NCBI RefSeq assembly: GCF_028550415.1
Contig: NZ_JAQQKX010000016.1
Coordinates: 1 to 64,000 of the forward strand
Origin: Asticcacaulis aquaticus
GTDB taxonomy: Bacteria; Pseudomonadota; Alphaproteobacteria; Caulobacterales; Caulobacteraceae
Direction of reading: 5' to 3'
DNA: 64,000 nt
The position numbers were made by a program, and so were the translations under genes. Positions 1 through 8,639 of the stretch are shown here, piece by piece. The notes beneath the pieces were generated by a model. The model did no database searches, was not told the origin of the DNA, and saw nothing but the letters and a program-made list of their open reading frames with translations. Each line of letters starts with the position of its first letter. Position 1 is the first letter of the stretch.

Positions 1-39
1 CGACCATTGCGCGTCACTAAGCCAGAACTCATGAGCCAT
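1..39 (-). CDS. IS5-family transposase, N-terminal 13 codons only
   Basis: Reading leftwards from an ATG at 39, the frame gives MAHEFWLSDAQWS and runs open to the window edge. This resembles the usual start of IS5-family transposases ('FWLSDAQW', normally followed by a VDDRRVISG block that would lie outside the window). A good ribosome binding site (AGGAG) sits about 8 bases before the ATG. The match is recognised from memory of the family and rests on 13 residues, so the IS subgroup cannot be given. The enzyme would cut and rejoin the ends of its own element. Whether the gene is intact cannot be judged here. Confidence 0.6.
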   Translation of the reverse strand, partial: MAHEFWLSDAQWS

Positions 40-120
40 AGCTTATCTCCTCGAATAAACGAAGAGAATCAATGTTTGCACCTTAAATCAATAGGATGAT
101 TAGGTTTTAAACCTAGGCCG
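1..120 (-). mobile_element. Left end of a probable IS5-type insertion sequence
   Basis: The transposase start at 39 is followed outwards by about 80 AT-rich bases containing the near-palindrome GGTTTTAAACC (103-113) and CTAGG just beyond. IS5-group elements carry their terminal repeat 50-100 bases before the transposase start, so the IS end probably lies at about 105-120, before the gene that stops at 128. The exact boundary and target duplication cannot be set because the other end is outside the window. Confidence 0.45.
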
Positions 121-127
121 ATCTGAT

Positions 128-406
128 TTAAGACTGAGCGGCGCCCCCGGCAACGGCGGGCGTCGCATCCATTTTGGCCTCAAGGCGCGAGAGATAGAAT
201 TCGAGCGCCTGACTGTGGCCGCCGGGTATGGGCGACAGACGGGGATCGAACACGGCGGCCCGCAATCGCTCCAGTTCCGCCAGACGGTCCGGCGCGGCGG
301 TCACCTGTATCAGGGCGGTGGCCATGACCAGCCGCTCCAGAGCCATGGTCATGCGGTAATAGTCGTCCAGCATATCGCTGAGGGCGTCCTGTGCGGTCAA
401 AGGCAT
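128..406 (-). CDS. Small hypothetical protein (92 aa)
   Basis: A 92-residue soluble protein with no family I recognise. It is predicted helical: an acidic amphipathic N-terminus (AQDALSDMLDDYYRM), then a Leu/Arg-rich helix (LAELERLRAAVF). There is no signal peptide or membrane segment. A strong ribosome binding site (AAGGAG) lies about 8 bases before the ATG at 406, which supports it as a real gene. It is transcribed towards the IS end at the window edge and away from the small gene at 726. Function unknown. Confidence 0.6.
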   Translation of the reverse strand: MPLTAQDALSDMLDDYYRMTMALERLVMATALIQVTAAPDRLAELERLRAAVFDPRLSPIPGGHSQALEFYLSRLEAKMDATPAVAGGAAQS

Positions 407-725
407 ACACTATTCTCCTTATTAAGCTCGCCCGCACATTCTAGCAAAAGTAGAGTTACCGGAATATTTACACACGCATCGTGTGCATTTCGCCACACGC
501 GCCCCTTACCGGTCGATCACGAGGGAATTTTAAAATAAATAATAAATTTCAGTATATTAAAATTTTTTGCTGCAATTGCAAAACACGGTAATGTGAAAAA
601 TGACGCGCTCAGGTTGAATTGCGCCAGCCACAGTCTTTCATATGTCCGCCTTGATATCCACAGACCGCGATCCTCATTGTCCGTTTATCCCTTCCGGCGC
701 AGGCTCGATGTCAGAGGAACCCGAC
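407..725. other. Divergent intergenic region, AT-rich core
   Basis: No gene is supported here. The region separates two divergent small genes and has a strongly AT-rich stretch at about 530-590, unusual for this genome. An inverted repeat TTTTGC (565-570) / GCAAAA (578-583) sits at its right edge and could be a regulator site. Promoters for both flanking genes probably lie here, but I do not see a clean -35/-10 pair. Confidence 0.3.
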
Positions 726-1031
726 ATGACCGTAAAGATCCAATTCCACGACATGAAGACCATCGAGCGGCAACTGGACATGCTGCTCTACGCCTATGCC
801 ACGGACGACGCGGCCGAACCGCTCATCATCCGGGAACTGGCCCTGTTGATCAGCGATCCCCTGCCCGACCTGTCGGGTGAGGACATCACGCGCATCCACG
901 CCTTCATCTATCATGCGCTGCAGGGATTTTACGCGCCGACGATCAACTACGCCGCCATCCGCCGGGAATTCGTCATTGCCATCCTCGCCGCGCGCAAGGG
1001 CAATCAGACGCTCAATCGCGTGATCGCCTGA
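726..1031 (+). CDS. Small hypothetical protein (about 101 aa)
   Basis: I chose the ATG at 726 because AGAGGA lies about 9 bases upstream; an in-frame ATG at 708 has no such site. The product is about 101 residues, helical and soluble, with acidic and hydrophobic heptad-like segments (ERQLDMLLYAY, IIRELALLISDPLPDL) and a basic C-terminus. No signal peptide, membrane segment or known motif is visible. It precedes the COQ7-like gene by about 70 bases on the same strand and may share its transcript. Function unknown. Confidence 0.55.
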   Translation: MTVKIQFHDMKTIERQLDMLLYAYATDDAAEPLIIRELALLISDPLPDLSGEDITRIHAFIYHALQGFYAPTINYAAIRREFVIAILAARKGNQTLNRVIA

Positions 1032-1099
1032 TCCTATTGACTTGAACCGCGACACCGCACACCTTGCCTTCAACGGGGCCTTCTTCGGGGGGATTGGGT

Positions 1100-1660
1100 G
1101 TGGATTTATCCGTCAGCAAAACGATTTCGCGTATCCTGAAGGTGAATCATGCCGGTGAATTCGGCGCCATACGCATTTATCGGGCACAGGTGTTCGTCGC
1201 CCGGTACCTGATCCCCGATCTGGTGCCGTTTCTCAGCGAAACGCTCGGCCACGAAATCGACCATTGCCTGAAATTCCGGGCAGCCATGCCCGAGCGCGGG
1301 TCGCGACCGTGCTACGCCATGGGGCTATGGGGCATAGGGGGTTACACACTGGGCCTTATTACCGCTCTGATGGGCCGCAATGCCGTCATGGTCTGTACCA
1401 AAGCCGTCGAGGCCACGGTCCATCAGCACCTGACGGAACAACTCGTTTTTCTTGAAGGACGCGATGAAGCCTTGAAAAGTCTGATCGCCGATATCCAGAT
1501 TCAGGAAATCGGGCACCTCGACTATGCGCAGGCACACATATGTCCCTCGCCGTTTAATGCGCCGCTGGAAGGTTTGATCGTCGTGGCGACCGAAATCGTG
1601 ATCTGGCTGTCAACTCAGGGCGCGGTCACGCGCATGACGCGCGCCCTTGAACAGGCCTAA
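1100..1660 (+). CDS. COQ7-like demethoxyubiquinone hydroxylase
   Basis: Di-iron monooxygenase of the COQ7 family, which adds a ring hydroxyl in a late step of ubiquinone synthesis at the inner membrane. The family signature ILKVNHAGEFGAIRIY is near the N-terminus. The iron-ligand motifs follow in order: the Glu of NHAGE, E/H in ETLGHEIDH, Glu in KAVEATVHQHL, and E/H in QEIGHLDYA. The length (about 186 aa) suits the bacterial family. No ATG is available; GTG at 1100 follows a GGGGGG-type ribosome binding site by 6 bases and is preferred over TTG at 1064 or 1094. The stop overlaps the convergent esterase gene by four bases. Family assignment is firm; the start is less so. Confidence 0.85.
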   Translation: MDLSVSKTISRILKVNHAGEFGAIRIYRAQVFVARYLIPDLVPFLSETLGHEIDHCLKFRAAMPERGSRPCYAMGLWGIGGYTLGLITALMGRNAVMVCTKAVEATVHQHLTEQLVFLEGRDEALKSLIADIQIQEIGHLDYAQAHICPSPFNAPLEGLIVVATEIVIWLSTQGAVTRMTRALEQA

Positions 1661-2649
1661 CCCCACAGCCCGTGGCGTTTGGCGAAGGCCATCCACGGCG
1701 TCGTATAGTCCTGACCGCTGAGGCCGTGGCCGCCCAGTTCGAAGATGTGAAGCTCCGTCGGCGTCTTCTGGGCGCGCAGGGCCTGATAGAGGATCAGGCT
1801 GTTTTCCGCCGGGACCGTCTTGTCGTCGCCGGCATGGGCCAGGAAGGTCGGCGGCATGTCTTTGGGCAGGCTGAACTCCAGCGACACCTTCTTCTTTTCC
1901 TCGTCGGTCGCGCCGTTCGGGAACATGCTCTTGACCGAACCGCCATGCGCATAGGGCGCCAGCATGGTCATGACCGGATAGAACATGCCGGTGACCAGCG
2001 GCCTGGCCGATTGTGTATCGGCCGCGTCGATCGGCGCATAGGTCTCGCGGCCGAAGCTTTCCGACAGCCAGCCCGCCAGATGCCCCCCGGCCGAGAAGCC
2101 CATCACGGCGATGCGGTTCGGATCGATGCCGTATTTCGCGGCATTGTGTCGGATCAGACGGATGGCGCGCTGGGCGTCCTGCAAGGGGGCCAGTTGCGCC
2201 GAACCCCAGTTATCGTGCGGCAGGCGATAGGTCATGATGAAGACCGTAGTCCCCGCGTCGGCCAGTTCCTTGTCGGTGCCGCCGCCAGCGCGGCTGACGG
2301 CCACGCGGACATAGCCGCCGCCAGGGATCATCAGGATCGCCGCCCCGTTGGGCTTGGCCGCACGACGCACCATCAGGATCGGATCGGTCACGTGCGTGGC
2401 CGCCGTATCGTTCGGGTTGCCGTCCTTGGGGTTGCGCAGAATCCACTCTTCCTTTGCCGTCACGCCCGCGGCGCCCGGCATCTTGCCCTTCGGCCAGATC
2501 GGGAAGCTTTCGAGCGGCGGCAGGAGCGGCTTCATCGTCACCGACGGATCGCTGGCCAGAGGCTTGCCCGAGTCCTGTGCGGCGGCGCTGGTCACGGCGG
2601 GCAGCAGGGCGGCCACGGCCCCGAAAGAGAGAAGTTGTCGGCGATCCAT
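1657..2649 (-). CDS. Exported alpha/beta-hydrolase, acetyl-xylan-esterase-like
   Basis: Secreted serine esterase of the BD-FAE/acetyl-xylan esterase type. The N-terminus (MDRRQLLSFGAVAALLPAV) is a twin-arginine-like signal. Numbered from the upstream in-frame ATG at 2658, the oxyanion segment IPGGGYV is near residue 113, the nucleophile elbow GFSAGG puts Ser at 189, Asp is in HAGDDKTVP (278/279) and His in LGGHGLSG (311), a complete triad in canonical order. I prefer the ATG at 2649, which follows AGGGAT at normal spacing; the one at 2658 has its site too close. It is divergent from the SGNH esterase at 2920. Deacetylation of hemicellulose or pectin fragments is inferred from family and context. 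Confidence 0.82.
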   Translation of the reverse strand: MDRRQLLSFGAVAALLPAVTSAAAQDSGKPLASDPSVTMKPLLPPLESFPIWPKGKMPGAAGVTAKEEWILRNPKDGNPNDTAATHVTDPILMVRRAAKPNGAAILMIPGGGYVRVAVSRAGGGTDKELADAGTTVFIMTYRLPHDNWGSAQLAPLQDAQRAIRLIRHNAAKYGIDPNRIAVMGFSAGGHLAGWLSESFGRETYAPIDAADTQSARPLVTGMFYPVMTMLAPYAHGGSVKSMFPNGATDEEKKKVSLEFSLPKDMPPTFLAHAGDDKTVPAENSLILYQALRAQKTPTELHIFELGGHGLSGQDYTTPWMAFAKRHGLWG

Positions 2650-2919
2650 TGGCGGCATCCCTGATTGGATTTGATTGTTCAGCGCAGTTTAGGCGGTAAC
2701 AAAGGCCGGGAAAAGGCATATCGACCAAAGTCGTAGAGCTTTCCCCGTTTGAATTTTTACACACGAAATATCTATACGCCCCACCGGCCAGGTAGCGTTG
2801 AAACTTCGGGGAACCTCCCCATGCCCAACACTGGAGCGGAGATGTGACTTTGGTCTGATTGCGCGGCACCGCCGGACATCCTATGAGTCCCTCAACCATA
2901 ATCGATCAGGGACTACTCC

Positions 2920-4359
2920 ATGCGCCGCCTACTGCTCTCGCTTACCGCCGCCGCCACCTTTGCCGCTACGGGCGCCCTCGCCGATGTCAAGCTGCCGAAC
3001 CTCATTTCGGATCACATGGTGCTGCAGTCGGGCCAGCCGGTCGCCATCTGGGGCAAGGCCGACGCCGGTGAAAAGGTGACGGTAAAACTGGCAGGCCAGA
3101 CCGTGCGCGCCACGGCGGGGGCCGACGGCAAATGGAAAGTGATGCTCAAGCCGCTCAAGGCCTCGGCCACGGCGGCGCAGATGAGCGTCAAGGGCAAGAA
3201 CAACCTGACGGTTTCCGACATCCTGATCGGCGAGGTGTGGCTGGCGTCAGGGCAATCGAACATGGAAAAGCCCTTCCGCAACCAGTCGGGTCAGAAGGAC
3301 GTCTTCGATGCGGACAAGGCACTGGCCGCCGCCGATACGCCGCAGATCCGCCTGTTCAAGGTCAAGAAGACCCGCACCAACACCCCCGCCGCCGACGTCG
3401 AGGGCAAGTGGATCGTCACCACGCCGCAAAGCCTCGACGAATCCCGTTTTTCCGCCACAGCCTATGTGTTCGGCCAGCGGCTGCACACGACGCTGAACAC
3501 GCCCGTCGGCCTGATCGACTCGACCTGGGGCGGTACGCGCATCGAGCCGTGGACCGCCCCGGAAGGCTTCGCGGCTGTACCGGCCCTGAAACGCTTCACC
3601 GGACAGGCCCCCGGCACCAAGGTCGATGAGACCGTCATGTCGGAACTGTATAACGGCATGATCGCACCGCTGGTGCCCTACGGCCTGAAAGGCGCCATCT
3701 GGTATCAGGGCGAATCGAACGTCTATCCCGTCGGCGCCCCCGACTATACGGCCAAGATGGAAGCCCTGATCGGCGGCTGGCGCACCGTCTTCGGTCAGGA
3801 TCTCGCCTTCTATTACGTGCAGATCGCCCCGCACACCTATCACATCACGCGCCAGAATCAGGTCGTCTCGCCCGAAGCCGAACCGCGTATCTGGGAGGCC
3901 CAGACCGATGCCCTGCGTATTCCCAACACCGGCATGATCGTGACGACCGACCTTGTGGATGACCTCACCGACATTCATCCGCGCGACAAGATTACGGTGG
4001 GGCAGCGCCTTGCCGGTCAGGCTCTGGCCAAGACCTACAAACAGACGGGCCTCGTTGTCGACGGACCGAAATTCCGCAGCCTGAGCGTCGAAGGCAACAA
4101 GGCCGTCCTCAGCTACGACGATATCGGTGGCGGGCTGATCGCCAGGGACGGCAAGGCGCTGAACTGGTTCAATATCCGTGGCGCAGACGGTGTCTGGTTC
4201 CCCGGCGTCGCCACGATCGAAGGCGACAAGGTGGTCGTGTCCAGCCCCGCCGTCGCGACCCCGGTCGCCGTGCGCTTTGCCTGGGACGAAGCCGCGCGGC
4301 CCAACCTGACCAACAAGGAAGGTTTGCCCGCCCTGCCGTTCCGCTCAACGCGGGACTAA
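2920..4359 (+). CDS. Sialate O-acetylesterase-like SGNH esterase
   Basis: Periplasmic or secreted esterase of the sialate-O-acetylesterase (SASA) family. A signal peptide spans about residues 1-21 (ending GALA). An N-terminal beta-sandwich-like domain (LISDHMVLQSGQPVAIWGKA) precedes the SGNH core. Block I WLASGQSNME gives the nucleophile Ser113. The block III-like IWYQGESN is at about 260, and the Asp/His pair is in TDIHPRDK (Asp351, His353). In polysaccharide loci such enzymes remove acetyl groups from plant glycans rather than sialic acid, which is more plausible beside the TonB receptor and GH28/GH29. A ribosome binding site (AGGGA) supports the start. A terminator follows directly. Confidence 0.85.
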   Translation: MRRLLLSLTAAATFAATGALADVKLPNLISDHMVLQSGQPVAIWGKADAGEKVTVKLAGQTVRATAGADGKWKVMLKPLKASATAAQMSVKGKNNLTVSDILIGEVWLASGQSNMEKPFRNQSGQKDVFDADKALAAADTPQIRLFKVKKTRTNTPAADVEGKWIVTTPQSLDESRFSATAYVFGQRLHTTLNTPVGLIDSTWGGTRIEPWTAPEGFAAVPALKRFTGQAPGTKVDETVMSELYNGMIAPLVPYGLKGAIWYQGESNVYPVGAPDYTAKMEALIGGWRTVFGQDLAFYYVQIAPHTYHITRQNQVVSPEAEPRIWEAQTDALRIPNTGMIVTTDLVDDLTDIHPRDKITVGQRLAGQALAKTYKQTGLVVDGPKFRSLSVEGNKAVLSYDDIGGGLIARDGKALNWFNIRGADGVWFPGVATIEGDKVVVSSPAVATPVAVRFAWDEAARPNLTNKEGLPALPFRSTRD

Positions 4360-4384
4360 GATTCTTCATTCATCTCCGGCCTGC

Positions 4385-4414
4385 ACCCTGAGCGTCCGCG
4401 CTCAGGGTATTTTT
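4385..4414 (+). terminator. Rho-independent terminator after the SGNH esterase gene
   Basis: Perfect 10-bp stem ACCCTGAGCG (4385-4394) / CGCTCAGGGT (4399-4408) with a TCCG loop, followed by ATTTTTAT. It lies 25 bases after the esterase stop and separates that gene from the receptor gene. Confidence 0.85.
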
Positions 4415-4561
4415 ATGCACGCGACCCAACGCGCCTACCTTCAGGCAATTTAAAATATCTATATTACGTCAAAAATAATCTATATCGGACACTTTCAATC
4501 AGAAATTCGCCTCTAATCATGTCGCTTTTGCCACACAAATCGTCTGAAAATGGCTATTTTC

Positions 4562-4603
4562 TGACAAAATTGTCAAAATCGATCTTGACTTGAAACGATT
4601 GCA
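4562..4603. promoter_or_regulatory. Candidate operators upstream of the TonB receptor (LacI-like and a second palindrome)
   Basis: Two short palindromes lie in the AT-rich leader of the receptor gene. TGACAAAATTGTCA (4562-4575) is a 6-2-6 inverted repeat. TTGAAACGATTGCA (4590-4603) matches the LacI-family consensus TGnAAnCGnTTnCA at 9 of 10 fixed positions. A -35-like TTGACT (4585-4590) touches the second site, as expected for repression. No LacI-family gene is in the window, so the regulator would be elsewhere. The remaining leader (about 4415-4744) holds no gene that I can support. Confidence 0.35.
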
Positions 4604-4744
4604 CGCGGATTCATCTAACCGACACGACCCTGACGAGTCGACCTATCTCGTCACCGCACGGTCTGGCGACCATCTGGGCCGCAAAGAACGACATTCTACA
4701 TAAAAAACAAGGGGTTCCATACCCCTCCAACAGGGAGCTTTACG

Positions 4745-7700
4745 ATGCAGTTTTCCAAGACGCCCGGAATCCGTCGCGCGCTGGGCGCCGGTACGGCCAT
4801 GGCGCTGGTTATTCTTATAACCGGTCACGGCACGGCTCTGGCGCAGAACGCTGGCACGACCGACGCTGCGGCTAATGACGATGCCACGACGGTGATCGTC
4901 ACCGGGGTGCGCGCCTCGCAGCGCACGGCCATCGACCGCAAGAAAAAGGCCAAGACCGCCACCGACTCGATCATCGCCGAAGACGTCGGCAAGTTCCCCG
5001 ACAAGAACATCGGTGAAGCCATTTCACGCATCGCCGGCGTGGCCCTGTCGCGCAGCGACTATGGCGAAGGCGAAACCGTCAGCGTTCGGGGCGGCAACTC
5101 GGCGCAGACCAGCATCGAAATCGACGGCCTCGGCGTGCAGAACACCTCGACAACCGGCGGTCTGGCCTTCAACGGCGACGGTCGTTCCAAGGATTTCCGC
5201 GAATTTCCCGCCGACCTGATCAAGAGCGTCGACGTCATCAAAGGGAATACCGCGGCCCAGACCGAAGGCGGCATCGGCGGCGGTATCGTCATTCAGACGC
5301 GCAGCCCGCTGGACTTCAAGAAGCCGTTCGTGTCGTTCCGTTACGACATGACGCAAAATTCGCTGAGCAAGAAGTGGACACCGGAAGTCAATCTGATCGC
5401 CACCAGCAAGTTCCTTGACGGTCGCCTCGGCATCCTGTTCAACGCCTCGCAGTCGAGCATCCAGAACGATAACAACGCCGTCCAGAACTCGACCTCGGGT
5501 TCGCAGGGGCTGGCGCGCGCCTATGTCGGCGCGGGTACCGGCAACGTCATCGGCACCACCTCGATAGACCTCGATGGCTCGGCGGAAAAGACGTTTACGT
5601 TCAACCCATCGACGCTGTCCGGCGCGGGCATCAATACGGCTTTTGCCAACAGCACCGAAACCCCTCTGTCTCTGGTGACCAAGTCAGCCGCCGCCAAGAC
5701 CAAGGCCGAGTGTATGGCGGCTTTTCCGTTATTGACGGGCAATACCGCAGCTACGGCGCAGCGCACCAACGAACTGATCACCTGCCTGAACCAGTGGGGC
5801 GATTATACGCCGTCTCTGGTGCGCTATTTCGTGCGTCAGAACAAGGAGTTGCGCCAGACGGTTGATTTGCGCGCCGACTACCGCGTCAACGAGCACCTCG
5901 ATGTCTACGCCAAGGTGATGTATAATAAACGACGGGTCGAAGACGTCCAGCTGACCCTGACACCGGGTCAGATTCTGTTCAACTCAGCTACGACCGCGTT
6001 CCCGGCCAACGGCAGCTTCGCGGCCTATAACGGTGCCGGTTATACCGACACGGGAAATGTTCGCAGCGCTATCGCCGGTTCGGGCTACTATCTTTATGAC
6101 GGCATCAGCTTCGGCAGCGTCACCGCACCGAATAACGCTGCCGGTACGGCCAACGGCGTCATCGGCGCGGTCGCCAACCTGATCCCCAGCTCGCTGAAAT
6201 TCGACTCGGCACACCATCTGATCGCCGGTACGATCACCGACGGTTCGACCACGCTCGATCAGGTTCAGAACACCAACGACATCAGTTCGAAATATTTCTC
6301 GGCAGGCCTCGATTATCATCGTGGCCCGATCAAGGCGACCCTGCTCTACGGGCATGCCGAGTCCGAATATACGCGTTACGACTTCCGCATCAACCCCGGC
6401 CTGACCTACGCCTATGGGCAGGCTAACCTGTCGCTGGAAAACGGCCTGTGGAACTTCTCGCTACCGGCCAATTTCGACACGGGCAATGCGTCGAACTACA
6501 CTATTACCCGTGCAGCGGCAGCTACTCGCGGGGCCTGTACACCATCGGGCATCAACCCCTGTGTGACGGGTCAAACCGGTGCCTATACGGTCGCCCAGCA
6601 GCCCTGGACAAGCTTCAATATCGGCATTCAGATGTCGCCGAAACTGAGCGAAACCTCCGAAGACACGCTCAAGGGGGATTTCACCTATAATTTCGAAGAG
6701 AAGATTCCCTTCATCAAGACCCTTCAGCTCGGTTTCAACAACCGTAAGACCGAGTCTTATGGATGGGACGGCTCGGGCCGAACGATCTCGCCGGAAAACA
6801 CTCACATCGTCAACGGCGTCGCCACCACGCCTTACGGCACTGCGGGCTATGTAGCCCCCGTAGTCATCGCCCGTCAGAACCTGCGCGGCGTCGTGCGCGC
6901 CTGTGACGACACGCGCTACGGCACGACCGGCACGGCTGCACCGGCGGGCGCCCTGCCCTGTAACTATGGTTATCTGGCCAATACCGACCTGACAACGCGC
7001 TATGAAGGCACCTACACCATGCGTCCGGGTGACCTGCAGGCGATCCTCAATCAGGTTCTGACCGGACCGACCAATCAGTTCTTCGCCGGGTTCCCTGATC
7101 GCGGCAATCTGATCAACGGTTTCAGCCAGATCGACGTCCACAAGTTCTATAACCTGATCGCGCAGTCGGCGACCGGCTTTTATGGCGCGGGCGGCAATCC
7201 GCTGGCCCACTATAACTTCGACTGCATGAAGGTCTGTACGGCCAGCGATGGCAAACAGTACGACATGCTGTACCGACATGCCCTCGAAGAAACGACCGCC
7301 GCCTACTGGATGGTCGAATTCGAGCAGGACCTGCCGTTCGACATGGTGTTCAACGGTAACGTCGGCACGCGGATGGTCAAGACCGACGTCGAAGGCACCG
7401 GCTTCATCACCCTGTCGAGCGTCCGCTGCAACAGCCTGGCGAACTGCACCCCCTCGACGGCAACATCGGGTAATACCTACACCTTGACCGCTCAGACGAA
7501 TGTCGCGGTTTCGAGCCACACGACCGACTGGCTGCCCAGCTATAACTTCAACCTGTGGGTCCTGCCCGACCAGCTGGTCGTGCGTTACAACACGTCGAAG
7601 TCGATGTCGCGCCCCAGTATCGCGCAACTGCTGCCCGCCGGGACCTGTACCTTCGATCAACGCTTCGACGGTGCGGGGGCGGATAACGGCTGCGGCACCT

Positions 7701-8506
7701 TCGGCAATCCCGGCCTGAAGCCACTGACGGCCAAGAAGAAAAACCTGTCGATCGAATGGTATCCCAACAAGGATACGCAGTTCTCCTACGCCCATTTCGA
7801 AGACGACATCACCGGCAGCGTCACTACCGGTTCCGTCACCGATGCCAAGCTGCTGGCCGGTACAGGCGCTATCGATCCCGTTACGGGCCGCGACGTGACG
7901 AATGACGATTTCGCCTATACGACCTACGTCAATGCCGGCGGCTTCCTGCGCGAAGGTGACGAATATTCGTTCAAGACGGCATTCACCTTCCTGCCGTGGA
8001 AGCTGCGCTATCTGGGGGCCGACGGCAACTATGCCAAGATCACCTCGACGACCAACAGCGCGGCGGTCCGCGATCCGAACACCGGCGAAACCCTGCCGCC
8101 GATAGATGAACCGAGCTATTACGCCAACCTGTCGCTGTGGTACGATGACGGCCGGACCAATGCCCGTGTTTCCTATCAGGCGCGTTCAGAAGTGTTCAAA
8201 TGTATCGCCTCGTGCGGCGCTAACACCGCGGCTAACTATCCCGGCGACGGCTATACCAATATCCGTCTGCCCTATAACCCCGGTGCGCCGACCTATACCG
8301 ACGAGTCCAAGTATGTCGATATCAAGGTGACCCACAAGGTCCGCCCGGAAGTCGAACTGTTCTTCCAGATGACCAACGCTCTTAAAGAAGAAACCCGCAA
8401 GGATCAGGGCAACTTCGTCACCTATGCCGACGGCACGCCGTCGGTGCTCGAAGTCGGCTACGGCGGCTATCGCGTGACGGCGGGCTTTACGCTGCGGACG
8501 CGCTAA
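4745..8506 (+). CDS. TonB-dependent receptor, large Xanthomonas/Caulobacter type
   Basis: Outer-membrane TonB-gated importer, 1253 residues, in the size range of the large receptors that import oligosaccharides in Caulobacter, Xanthomonas and sphingomonads. A signal peptide ends near residue 34 (ALAQ). A TonB-box-like TTVIVTGVR follows at about 48-56. The plug domain contains IAEDVGKFPDKNIGEAISRI and VSVRGGNS, typical of the subfamily. The rest is a beta-barrel with long Ser/Thr/Gly-rich extracellular loops and several Cys residues. The start has a strong AGGGAGC site. Neighbouring glycosidases and esterases point to a pectin- or xyloglucan-derived saccharide, which is inference. Two hairpins with T-runs follow the stop. 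Confidence 0.93.
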   Translation: MQFSKTPGIRRALGAGTAMALVILITGHGTALAQNAGTTDAAANDDATTVIVTGVRASQRTAIDRKKKAKTATDSIIAEDVGKFPDKNIGEAISRIAGVALSRSDYGEGETVSVRGGNSAQTSIEIDGLGVQNTSTTGGLAFNGDGRSKDFREFPADLIKSVDVIKGNTAAQTEGGIGGGIVIQTRSPLDFKKPFVSFRYDMTQNSLSKKWTPEVNLIATSKFLDGRLGILFNASQSSIQNDNNAVQNSTSGSQGLARAYVGAGTGNVIGTTSIDLDGSAEKTFTFNPSTLSGAGINTAFANSTETPLSLVTKSAAAKTKAECMAAFPLLTGNTAATAQRTNELITCLNQWGDYTPSLVRYFVRQNKELRQTVDLRADYRVNEHLDVYAKVMYNKRRVEDVQLTLTPGQILFNSATTAFPANGSFAAYNGAGYTDTGNVRSAIAGSGYYLYDGISFGSVTAPNNAAGTANGVIGAVANLIPSSLKFDSAHHLIAGTITDGSTTLDQVQNTNDISSKYFSAGLDYHRGPIKATLLYGHAESEYTRYDFRINPGLTYAYGQANLSLENGLWNFSLPANFDTGNASNYTITRAAAATRGACTPSGINPCVTGQTGAYTVAQQPWTSFNIGIQMSPKLSETSEDTLKGDFTYNFEEKIPFIKTLQLGFNNRKTESYGWDGSGRTISPENTHIVNGVATTPYGTAGYVAPVVIARQNLRGVVRACDDTRYGTTGTAAPAGALPCNYGYLANTDLTTRYEGTYTMRPGDLQAILNQVLTGPTNQFFAGFPDRGNLINGFSQIDVHKFYNLIAQSATGFYGAGGNPLAHYNFDCMKVCTASDGKQYDMLYRHALEETTAAYWMVEFEQDLPFDMVFNGNVGTRMVKTDVEGTGFITLSSVRCNSLANCTPSTATSGNTYTLTAQTNVAVSSHTTDWLPSYNFNLWVLPDQLVVRYNTSKSMSRPSIAQLLPAGTCTFDQRFDGAGADNGCGTFGNPGLKPLTAKKKNLSIEWYPNKDTQFSYAHFEDDITGSVTTGSVTDAKLLAGTGAIDPVTGRDVTNDDFAYTTYVNAGGFLREGDEYSFKTAFTFLPWKLRYLGADGNYAKITSTTNSAAVRDPNTGETLPPIDEPSYYANLSLWYDDGRTNARVSYQARSEVFKCIASCGANTAANYPGDGYTNIRLPYNPGAPTYTDESKYVDIKVTHKVRPEVELFFQMTNALKEETRKDQGNFVTYADGTPSVLEVGYGGYRVTAGFTLRTR

Positions 8507-8513
8507 ACCGGAC

Positions 8514-8547
8514 CCGCCGCCTGATAAACAGGCGGCGGTTTCGTTTT
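8514..8547 (+). terminator. Rho-independent terminator of the TonB receptor gene
   Basis: Perfect 10-bp stem CCGCCGCCTG (8514-8523) / CAGGCGGCGG (8529-8538) with loop ATAAA, followed by TTTCGTTTT. It begins 7 bases after the stop codon. Confidence 0.85.
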
Positions 8548-8553
8548 CACACT

Positions 8554-8626
8554 GAGACCTCAAGGCTCCCCAGCCTGTTGGAGAGGTCACCTTGATCCGT
8601 CAGGCCCGCACCTGACGGATTTTTTG
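8554..8626 (+). ncRNA. Structured element ending in a second terminator
   Basis: About 10 bases after the first terminator is a second folded block. A helix GACCTC (8556-8561) / GAGGTC (8583-8588) encloses GGCT/AGCC (8564-8567 / 8572-8575). Then comes a perfect 10-bp hairpin ATCCGTCAGG (8595-8604) / CCTGACGGAT (8611-8620) with a T-run to 8625. Tandem terminators are the simplest reading. A short stable 3'-end-derived RNA of about 70 bases is the alternative. A GGAGAGG followed after 5 bases by a seven-codon TTG frame (8592-8615) overlaps the last hairpin and is probably chance. Confidence 0.4.
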
Positions 8627-8639
8627 TGAGGAACAGGCT

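Noticed and set aside
8592-8615. Seven-codon TTG frame after GGAGAGG
   Set aside because: It overlaps the terminator hairpin and has no unusual composition; probably chance.
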